Of a DNA stretch of 58,285 bases, positions 48,691-58,285 are shown in pieces. How positions within the stretch are numbered: position 1 is the first letter of the stretch; each line of letters opens with the position of its first letter. Under the pieces are notes generated by a model that saw only the letters and a list, made by a program, of their open reading frames with translations, had not been told where the DNA came from and ran no database searches. Made by a program: the position numbers and the translations under genes. Source of the stretch: Phoronis australis (taxonomy: Eukaryota; Phoronida; Phoronidae); NCBI GenBank assembly GCA_002633005.1, contig NMRA01000448.1, positions 250,001 to 308,285 of the forward strand, in the 5' to 3' direction.

Positions 48691-50810
48691 AGTGGACAAG
48701 AGAAATGGAATGCTATCTCTATACAACCACGATTTTTCATGGGCCCAAAAATGACAAATCTTTATAATAAATACAATTTATGGAATTTTGCAAAGACCTA
48801 GAACAGTTCAGTGTTCACTCTGCAATAAGCACCAATGTTAAACTCGCAGTTAGAAAAGTTACAAATCACCAAAAATATACATGTTAAGTAATAACACTTG
48901 AAAAACCTATGTCTGGCTTCACTAGCTAAGTCTACAAACACCGCCCAAAGTTGTGAGACCAAACTGTCCAAACATTTATTACATAATCTACACTTCAATA
49001 CACAAAATAATAGTAAGATATTAACGAAATGGATCAATTTTCAGAAAATACCGACACCAAATTCTCAGACTAGAAACAATAAAATTCAATTTTTTACTAG
49101 GCTTACTTGACTAGACTCTCTGCAGTTTGTCAAGGTTCTGCGACACCTATTGGTGTGTTGATTTTGAGACAAATGGCAGAAAACTTTGAACAGTAACCAG
49201 TCTCGTGTATGTGGTAGGTTGAATCTCTTAGAAGTTTGAGAAAGTCTGTACTGGCCGACAAAACTTTGTTTCATATTCTCAAGCAAGGCCTGTAAAGAAT
49301 TATAATTTTCCTTATCATATTTCACCACAAGATTACTGATAATCTTGATCGATGTATCATCATGAAAACTTGTCCAAACAATTGGAAATATGACAATGGT
49401 ATCAATTGAGACACTAAATCAACTCTTTGAGACTGAAAACCTTGGTATGATAAAATCTGAGAGAAATGTGAGACATTGCCTCTTGCCAGCTTGCAAACAT
49501 CGGGTGACATCACTGATAACACAGCCACATGTAAACAATATGATCGAAAACAACACTTTTCAGTGAGCACACCATGCTTTTTTGTGCGAGTATGACCAAT
49601 CAAACAGAATTCAAAATAAAAGATTAAACGTAAGTCTCAAAATGCATCAGATTAGCAAATTTTTGGCGCGAAACATTTTGGTGGAACAGGTCATCCGATC
49701 AAATTGAAGTTAAATTTCACCACCAAAAACAAATGTTTTCTGTGAAGTCACTGAATGTTTACGAGTCAACAACTGTTCCACAACGCATTTCAAAAACAAC
49801 ATCAGCACCATACATAAAATCACCAAAAATTCAAAACCAATATTTTCTCATAACAGCTATCATAAAGTAATGGTACGTGGCAAATCATTCCGAAGAATTA
49901 ACTAAATTATCATAATTGCACCACAGCCATTTACTAATTACAGCACCACATGACCTGGTGAGATAACAGCAGGATGTCTCTTGGAAACGACAAACCAACA
50001 TGAGTGTGACACAAAACAACAAAGGAACAAGCTTCGCTACTTATGTACTGGAATACATGCATGTACATGTACAAGGTTAAATGACCACTCAGAATCATTC
50101 ACCGTTTAAATCTAAATAAATTACGGTAGATATTTCAATGGTCAGTAATACGTTCCGGTCAGGAATATTTATGATTTCCAAAAGCGCACTGTCTGCAGCG
50201 GTGAACATTAGTGATATCTAAACTGAACAATGTATATGAGCGTTAATCAAAGGTTTATGGATCAAAATGATCTTTTAAATTTATGAACACACTTGACATT
50301 TCCCGAAATGACAAAATCAACAAGCACACTTTGAACAAGTTTACGATTAAATTTTCAGTTCCATGCTGAAATACACAGACGTCAGCTAAAAAGTCTTAAC
50401 AAAATATTTGAATAATAATTAACTATTTAACAATTCACCTAAGAGCATGATTTTGTGTTACTTTGCAAGCAACTTAAATATGCTTCCCTAAAGACTTTAG
50501 TTTTCTCAAAATCACAATTTTCAATATCACTAGAACTAACAAGGCCTCCAACAGGTGGCAGCAATGTATAGACGCATAGCTACTACATGAGAAATGCCAC
50601 CTTCCTATAGTGCCAGTTAATCCCCCCTACCCCCGACTGTTACACATCTTGGTGGAAAGGACAAGAGTAAAGGTAAACTATGAGATTATTGTCAAGGAGT
50701 GACAATAATAGACTCTGCGTGTGTTTTACTGGAATTGGTACGGAGAGTTATTGACAACAACCCATTTACCAAGATAAAAAAAATTCTTTCAAACTTTAGG
50801 ACAAATTACA
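48691..50810. other. Non-coding stretch
   Basis: No recognised gene. An isolated CCAACAGGTGGCAG occurs at 50548-50561. Confidence 0.45.
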
Positions 50811-50814
50811 TGTT

Positions 50815-51720
50815 GGTAATTTGATGACCGCTGCACTACTTGACCCCTTCCGATGCATTATAAGCCCTGATGAAGGAATAAGAGTAAACTTGATGAAAAT
50901 TGTGATTAATGCTAAGAATCGGATGTCTTTCTTTAAGCACTTTAGAATAAATATGTCAAAATTTCAAACATCAGAATATGTGTTGAATGAATGGTCAAAA
51001 TTTCAGAAGACAAATGCACCTAATGACCTCATGGTTGCACTAAATGACTTGAAATTTTAGAACTGGAACTCAATTACATGTACCAAGCAGATATGTTAAT
51101 TAAAGTGCCTAGCTATAAGTCTTTGTTTGCACTCAATGGCCTTTGGCCTATTGTTTCTGATTGGAAGGGCCAATTGCTTAGTAAAGAAGGGTATTTGATT
51201 GGCATTTTCGCTCACGGTGTGCTGAAACGAAGAGAATTCCTTGCAAAATGTTTGAGAAATAACATTTTGAAAATTAGGTGATCTGTGAACTAATTGACTC
51301 AATCCGGTGCATAAGCCCGTTTAGTAGAATTATTGCAAAGTCCGTGAAAAGTGTATTTAATGCTGAGAATCACGGATTTCAAACTGTTGACGTATCAGAA
51401 TAAGTGTTAAATGAAAAAGGTAAAATTTCAGAAGAAAATTGCACCCAATGACCTGAAACTTTTTGAATTTAGAACTCAACTGCATATACCAATGAGATGT
51501 GTGAATTTGATCAGTCTAGCTCAAAATCTTAGTTGGCACCCCATGACCCATGACCTCTCTAATCTGAATGGATGATCCGATTACTTAGAAACGTTATTAT
51601 TTTAAATTGTTATACCTGTGCACCTAATTTGAAGAAGAAACCTTTAAAACTGAAGGAGTAGCATTTTGAAAATTATATGACCTGTGCACCAAATGAACTC
51701 TTCCGGTACATTAGGAATAA
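50815..51720. repeat. Three degenerate ~400-460 bp direct repeats
   Basis: Related blocks start near 50822 (GATGACCGCTGCACTACTTG), 51279 (GGTGATCTGTGAACTAATTG) and 51676 (TATGACCTGTGCACCAAATG). Each is followed by a CTTCCGRTRCAT-like phrase and, later, AAAATTTCAGAAGA..A.TGC and CCYAATGACCT. The 79- and 67-codon frames here are by-products of the repeat. Confidence 0.65.
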
Positions 51721-52845
51721 GATTATATGATAAATCAAAATTTATATACTACTATCATACAATAAATCTAAAGAGCTTACCTGCACTCATTTTAGAGTTA
51801 TTAAGCATCAAAGTTGGACAAAGAAGAAAACAGAAGAAAACCCAAGAAAAACAGTACTCTGCGCTTACACGCGAAGAGTAACAAAACCATCAATAATGGA
51901 AGACAGTGGGATAAATTTCCATGATAGCAAACATGCAACAACGTGGTGAAGTGAGAACATCAAGGAGATATAAATATAATTACAGTTTTGTTGGACAAGG
52001 CGGCTTAGAAGACGAAGACAATACATGGCGATTTTTTCATATCTGTGACTTTTGTGCAAGATATGAACATTCCACAACTAAACATTGATGGCACCATGAT
52101 CCAAAATTTAAATGACAACTACAAAATTCCATCTAGCTTTAAATTTCTATGCTCATCACACACGTCCTATAGATGGCACTGTTGTCCGACAAAAAAGTTT
52201 ACCCACACAATTTATTACAATGTGATGCTGCTACATGGTAAAATGTAACAGTTGTGTGATACATCTAATTGAGTCCAAAAAGTTAGACCATCCCATGTAA
52301 TTTCATTTATCTATAGGAGACAATGCATTTTACAACAACAGCCCAATTACTTTGTGATGGGCCCACGTTCATAGCCCACACCTGCCAATTGGGCGCACAA
52401 AATTGTTGATGTTCTTCTCGATCTCGATGGCCTCTGATTCCTTTAGCCAGAAAAGCAATCTCATCATCTCCTAGGACAATTGTGTTTGGTTAAAGTAACG
52501 TTAAAGTGTTATCATTTATACACAACAGAATAGTCATACATCTACTTTGAAAACAACAATTTTTCTTTTTCCTGCTTATGCTGGGCACCCACATTTTCTA
52601 GAACATTGTGCAATATCCAGTCCAAATTGCACCTTGGCACATGCGTGATTTTTTTCAAACAAACTTAAGTTCTGGCGAGCGGGCAAGATTTCCTCAGCTT
52701 GGCACACCCAAAACGTCCATATTGCCATCAACTGGTGATGTCAGCTTCATGCGCTTCACTGCTTTCCTCTCCTTCACTGAGCCGTACTATTTCCTGTGAC
52801 AACATTTCCAGATTCTGAAACACACAGAATGTGACACTAGCTTAT
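51721..52845. other. Non-coding stretch with possible coding fossil
   Basis: No family assigned. On the minus strand, 52470-52340 is open (LGDDEIAFLAKGIRGHRD ... ) and a CGPA-like Cys-containing stretch occurs near 52800-52570. The codon-like composition hints at decayed coding sequence, but nothing recognisable. Confidence 0.3.
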
Positions 52846-53833
52846 GCGAAAAAAGAGCAACGCGGAGCATTGATATGTGAATGCCACATTCCATCTAACG
52901 GGAGCAATGTTGATAAACTTAAAATAGCCTGTAAGGGGTGCAAAGCAAGACAGCGATGTTCTCCTTAATAAGAACACACCTGTCATCCCTTATCATGATT
53001 CTTTACGCAGTTTGGACGATAAAGAGGCGGGCAAAAAAGAAATTAACAAACGAATAAAAAGACCAAAGGGAGCCACAACGTAGCTCAAATCCGTATAATA
53101 CAGGGCTTGTATTGTCGTCTATGTGATGGTAGCTAATTTGTCAAATTTCATGAACATCCATCACGTAACTTGATAGATATCAAGATGAACGCAAAGAAAG
53201 ACAAAATTGCTTCTAGGGGACTCCACAGCAGTCAGATTTGACCAAAAATCCACATTTTTTGTACTTCTCAGAATAAAAACACATAAATATTTCATGAAGA
53301 TTTATCAAGGTACTTAGAAGATATTGAGCCACAGGCAAAACCAAAATTACCACTAGAAGGTGCTACAACAGTCAAACCTGTCCAAATACCATTGTCAGCC
53401 AAGCACTCAATGCAAGAAAGAAATATGCCAGTTTTTATAATCCTTAGTCTAAGATTGGTTTGGCCGACAGAGGCAAAAAACAGACTAAGAAACAATTGCC
53501 ACTAGGCAGCGTCAGTATGTTGAATCTATCTGAAAACGGAATGGTGTTATCACCTTTTTAATAGAAACCTATACATCCAGGAACTACAGATACAGAAAAA
53601 ACTAAAATTGACACTAAAGGACACAGCGGTAGTCGCATCCGTCGGAAAGTTATCGTCATCTCTTGTCACCTTCATAGCAATACACTTGCCAAATTTAATA
53701 AAGATCCTGCAGAGGGTTTAGGTGATACAGCTACGGACACAAAAAATGCCTCTAGGAGACGCCATAGTAGCTGGAGTCATCCAAAAATCATAGTCAGCCA
53801 TCCTCCCCAGTAGGAACACACACGTCAATTTTC

Positions 53834-55200
53834 TGGGGCTGCAACGGGTACCCAAAATAACCGAGAACTGCGGTCCAGAGTTGTCTGGTTGGTTTCCGTC
53901 TACAAATCTTGTTTTCGGTTCGGTTCCAATTAGTGCCACCAATATATGTACTAAACTAATGGTAAAATAGCAATGCAAAGCCCAGTCATTAATTCTAGTA
54001 AGTCACCTCTTTAATAATGATAATAAGGGATGAACCATTGACATCACATAATTCGTCCATTTTAATATGAGATATCTCATGCTGATGTAATTATGAGGTG
54101 AAAGGGGAGACCTGGATTAGTGTGGCGTCACTCAGAGCTGTATGTTCAAAAAAGCGTTTCACCAACAATGGGGTAAAGTACTCTTATACTAGAATTGAAT
54201 CATGTTGGGAAATCATTGTCCCAATGTATAACGCTCACATGCAGGCAGTTGCAGTGCTTGATTATTCATTTAATTTCGCATACCTGTTAATTACGAAGTC
54301 AGGATATTCAATTTATTTGGCATACCCTGACCATATGGAAAATATAATTAATTGATTTTGTGTGAAACCAGTGGAAGAGAATTACCATGGCATTATGCTC
54401 CATTAACTGAGAACATATGAAGTTAAGGAAATACCACAAAGATGTAAAAATAAACTATGTTTTTTCTAAAAATGTATTGATATATATAGTCAAGATTTAT
54501 TAAATAAACAAAAAGTTAATGAAGATGGTGTTTGAAGTAAAACGAAATGGCGTTTGAAGTAAAATAAAATGGTGTTTGAGGTAAACCAAAATAGTGTTTG
54601 AGGTAAAACAAAAATGAATTGGCGCTTACCAGGAGTGTAGTAAGGTGGTATTGTAAATTTCTGAGGAGTCAAAACAAAAATATAACAGACAGTAGACTTA
54701 GTGACACACATAAAGAATTGTCATGGAATACTTTAACTATAAATCCGTAGTCAATTCAATTTCTCTTGACAATGATCGACTGAAGAGATGGAAAATCAAC
54801 CCTCCCATTGCTCAGCCACTTGCTAAAAATTTATGCATCCCAGCGACATCTGTTGCAAGCAAGCGTGCATTTTCTATGGCAGGGGATGATGCATCTGCTA
54901 ATACAGCCCGCCTGGCAACACGTCAGTTCCACAGGTTAATTTTGTTCACAAAAAACACATACTCGTTTATGTTTGATAACATTAGTCTAAATGATGTCAA
55001 ATCTCCTAAATGAGAATCTAATTTTGAAGTCACTGGTATTCAAAATCTGTAATTGTTTTATCTTTGAAGCCAGTGAGTATTGAGCACTCTATCTTAAACC
55101 TGCCAAATAAATCCATGTTTGCTGATAACTTGTTTTACACATCATTTTCAAAACGACATAACTGTCCCACTGGCTACATGGTTCATGGTTCAATATCAAG
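53834..55200 (+). mobile_element. hAT transposon remnant inserted in the repeat field
   Basis: The left edge TGGGGCTGCAACGGGTACCC is close to hAT ends of the CAGGGCTGCAACGG type. The element carries the transposase C-terminus (54723-55013). The right edge is inferred only from where the interrupted repeat resumes, and no matching terminal repeat was recognised there. Most of the transposase is missing. Confidence 0.65.
54723..55013 (+). pseudogene. hAT transposase C-terminal dimerisation domain fragment
   Basis: A 96-codon frame. Residues about 22-77 match the hATC domain of Ac/ZBED-type transposases: RWKINPPIAQPLAKNLCIPA, then TSVASKRAFSMAGD, ANTARL and LILFTKN. In the family this region reads W..NP....LA...L.IPATSVPSER.FS.AG followed by R..L......LIFLKKN. 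The catalytic part is absent, so this is a fragment. The substitution of K for the usual E in SERxFS suggests decay. Its ATG is internal, not the natural start. Confidence 0.88.
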
Positions 55201-55400
55201 TGAGAGAGATGTGCCAAAAAGCGACTCAAAAAATGGCTACTAGGTGGCAGGTGTATCCAAAAACAAAGAAGAAGTATAATTGATTGTCTTTCTACTACTT
55301 ATACCTATTTGCCCAATTTCATGGAAATCAGTTAAGGAACTCCAAAGAGACAGAGACAAATGTAAAACACTAAAATTGCCCCTAGGGGACACACCCTACA

Positions 55401-56042
55401 GTGGAGCCCAATTAATGTCAGACCGGATATATACAATATCACGGTTATTGTCATGAAATTTTAGTAAAACTAATCATTTGAAATGAATAATTATCATATT
55501 CCAGGATATAGTCATCAAAATATAGTAAAATTGAAACTCATGTGCTTATTAGCACATGTACCTTCACTTTTCTGTCTAAAAACTAACTAACTTCAACTTC
55601 AATTAAACTCCATTATGGGTCAATTCCTGTTTGGCTGTCTCACACTCAGACTCAACTTTAAGCACGATCAGCTTATAAGAGTGGTTACCATCACCGCCAA
55701 GGTGGAACCCACATGAAGAAATATCTCACTTATTATCATAACTTACACCAAAACAGAGGGTACCACGTTATGCAGTCTGCATACAACAGCAGATGCAGGA
55801 TGAACAGATAGACATTACAGCATAATTTCATAATCATTATTGTCCGAAATTGGTGAGATTTTATCTCTGAGATTTCACTAGGATTTCCAAAAATGAAGTG
55901 TTAGTGAGAGTTGATCAAAAACAAGATTTTACTCATGTTTATAGTAAACTGTCAGGTCAGTGAGGGTAAGACACTCTTTTTTAATCCTTATGTCTCACTT
56001 ATCGGAATATACTTGAACTAGGCCCATCACGACTTAATGTAC
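55401..56042. other. Non-coding stretch
   Basis: Nothing recognised, except that about 24 bases at 55849-55872 (TTGTCCGAAATTGGTGAGAT and following TTTA) also occur at about 30661-30684. Confidence 0.45.
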
Positions 56043-57315
56043 TACCGTAATCGCCCTAATAAGCACCCAGGGCGCTAAGAAAAATTTGCTTCAGGAAGGG
56101 GTGGGGGCGGTTATTACAGCCCAAAAGTGGTTGAAACCTGGTCTCCCAAACAGGTGAAATCGTAAGCTAGAATTCATCAAATTTACGCTCTATGACACAT
56201 CTGTAACCTATGACAGAGTTTCTACAAAACTGCAGTGCATTGCTATCAAACTTTGTTGTTAAATTACGAGCATTTTTTAGAAAATCCCAGTGCCAAAATT
56301 CGCCGACTGATGTACAGCTGCCTCACAACTGCTGACAGGTCAACTTGAATTCTTGAGCAAGAATATAGTTTCGACAACAAATTACCTGGAGTCCTCGTTA
56401 AGTTTTCAAAAAAACATCCCTAAGATTTTTAAGTTCCTGTGTAGCCGGGATTAACTGCATATTAAGTCAAAACCTGCGCTAGATCGTACTCCGCAACACG
56501 AGAAAAATCTCTGGACAAACACACACGTTGTTATCACGTGATGTTTGTTTTGAAGTTTGTCTGACTGTGTATTGTGTGAGACAGCAAGAATAAACGCAAT
56601 GCAACGATCTAGGTGTGCACTGTAACTAAGGAAATTAACACAAGCAGTAAAGCAGAATGTGTTTTATTTAGCACTTGTTGATCTCATCTGCTAAAGTGTA
56701 AGAGTACAGAAGAAATAAGTGCCAGTAATTATTTCTTGCCGATGCTATGCTACCTGTTTCGTGAATGGATAGTTCCCGAAGACTAATCTTCGACGACACA
56801 TTCTTGAATGTAGCGCGCGCTTCTTAACCAAGTGCTTTTAACTGAACAAAGGTCAAGTTTTTATTAGTCTTCGATTCGCGGTTTTTACGTGTACAAAGAG
56901 ATTGGGATTCCTGTTGAGGGAGAAGATCTGTACGGGAAAGATGCAATACAATCCCTTTGACAAGTATGCTGCGTCTGTTCTGAAAGGCCAGACCATAACA
57001 GGACACATACCTCGCAAGATTAGCAAAACTTACGTTCTTTTCGAAGCACGGCGGAAGTTTGAAGTGTATAGTCACAGCTAAATACCGACATAGCAGCGAG
57101 GCTCGTGGTCTACAGATTCCGAGCACAATGATTTTTTCAGGACTGTCAGATCTTATTGATAAATTGATGACATTACTGTAAAATTTTAGAACTGTAGGTA
57201 AGGCATTTTTTGCCTGTACAACGCGTTCATGGACTAGGGACTTATTTTAGCGAAGTCTGAAAACGCGTGGGGGGCGCTTATAGGGGCATGGGTGCTTATT
57301 AGGGCTAATACGGTA
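56043..57315 (+). mobile_element. TACCGTA-ended DNA transposon, copy C (both ends present)
   Basis: The left terminus TACCGTAATCGCCCTAATAA and the reverse complement of the right terminus TACCGTATTAGCCCTAATAA are near-identical, and pairing continues through GCACCCA. If TA is the target duplication the element proper starts CCGTA. It is 1.27 kb. A 100-codon minus frame at 56824-57126 is not recognised, and no transposase is evident, so it is likely non-autonomous. It shares both ends with copy A at 9.9-13.7 kb. Confidence 0.8.
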
Positions 57316-58285
57316 ACTGTTCTGGGGCTACGATAAAGGTAGAAAATGTGAAAAAGTGAGAATATACGTCCTAGGGCTCATTTTAAAAACCACTAATGAG
57401 TATCTTATGAATAAACGTCTGTCCGTTTTCCTAAAGGAGACTGGCAGTCTTGAAAATTTTCTTCACGAAGAGCCATAATTGGGGTCTCGTGCCTTTGCTC
57501 AGCTGTGTGGGGCAATGGGCCCAACCATGAGGCCTGCGCACGTCTGATGCACCCAAAATGACATCAGACCACCTGCACTGTTTTTTTTTTCTTATGAATA
57601 CTTAAGCCTTTCAAAAACACCATAGACAGTCTAACCACTACTTTTAATTTTGTAACCAATTTGTATCATGACAAGTGTTTTTTTAAAATACTGGTTAAAA
57701 CCAGCACGGAAGGCGAATATCACTGTGTCACTGAATAAAATTCTCAAAACCAGCAACCATCATTCAAAGAAAATCTCTTGATAGGATGATACTGTTACTA
57801 CTAACAAACACCGACAGATTTGTACAAAATCAAATTTGGATGATTAAATACATGTAACATACATTTAGGTCTACTTATATTTCTTGTACGGGTATGGATT
57901 AGACAAGGATAATAGGAATCACATGATAAAGGCTAAACAGCGGTACTGAAGAACTGCGTACATAATGATTGTAAAAAAATAACAAAATGTATAAGTAACA
58001 TATCAATAGCAAATTAAAATATCAGTTTTCATATTGATCCTAGGAAAATTCAAGTACATGAACAAATGCATCTTTATAAACACAGTTAATTGGGTTTTGG
58101 GAACATTGGCACATCCCAATTATTTTTTTCTTCTTAAGAGCCCTATGCAGGGTATTGGATCCATACATTGGCAAATGACACCTCAGGTTAAACTGTGAAG
58201 CCTCGTCTTGAAATACGAGTTGTGCTGAGGTGCAGTCAGATGTCATGCAGTTAGGTGAATAAAAATTACGCAAACAATATACAAA
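57316..58285. other. Non-coding stretch to window end
   Basis: No gene or element recognised. A T-rich run lies at about 57581-57590. Confidence 0.5.

Larger units (their letters stand above)
52850..55400. repeat. Second field of CCACTAGG-type repeats, split by a hAT remnant
   Basis: It begins with AGAGCAACGCGGAGCATTGA, the same head as at 23181, and continues with the family phrases (AATTGCTTCTAGGGGACTCC, TACCACTAGAAGGTGC, TTGCCACTAGGCAGC). The block breaks off near 53833 and resumes at 55201 with AAGCGACTCAAAAAATGGCT and CTACTAGGTGGCAG (55237-55250). Confidence 0.8.

Overview
This is eukaryotic, AT-rich, intron-scale DNA from a non-vertebrate animal. The one confidently recognisable host gene is a Shal-type (Kv4/KCND) voltage-gated potassium channel on the minus strand. 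Its first coding exon lies at 37863-38977. The protein has Shal hallmarks: the N-terminal MASVAAWLP segment, a T1 domain with the H/C/CC zinc site, S1-S5 and the pore helix. Wording such as [24 protein letters not shown] and [10 protein letters not shown] is closer to invertebrate Shal than to vertebrate Kv4.1-4.3. A marine deuterostome or other invertebrate is plausible, but I cannot name the species. The window also carries N placeholders (one 287-base run, three single Ns), as expected of a draft assembly.

Layout: positions 1-37862 lie downstream of the Shal exon and are probably part of its first coding intron, because no further channel exon was seen. This stretch holds a gap-containing inverted-repeat element (5.3-6.1 kb), related DNA-transposon copies sharing a TACCGTA terminus (9.9-13.7 kb, and an inverted relative at 15.6-17.7 kb), and a pair of inverted dispersed repeats (7.0 and 15.1 kb). 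It also holds a 3.8 kb field of diverged ~450 bp repeats carrying CCACTAGGGGGC-type motifs (20.4-24.1 kb), and a degraded non-LTR retrotransposon whose RNase H / 3' end is present twice head-to-tail (26.5-29.3 kb). Positions 38978-58285 lie upstream of the coding exon. They hold a foldback MITE close to the exon (39.3 kb), a GC/CpG-rich segment with another MITE (46.5-47.3 kb), minisatellites (47.4 and 48.0 kb), more of the CCACTAGG-type array interrupted by a hAT transposon remnant (52.9-55.4 kb), and a short complete-looking TACCGTA-ended element (56.0-57.3 kb).

There is no operon-like organisation, and I saw no tRNA, rRNA or CRISPR. The interest lies in the repeat biology around an ion-channel gene. 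Two unrelated tandem families carry the same CTCF-like core motif, one family has two small hairpins at its head, and three clusters of AAAATGTAACA palindromes are confined to 10-18 kb. All identifications come from reading the sequence by eye; no alignment or database search was run.
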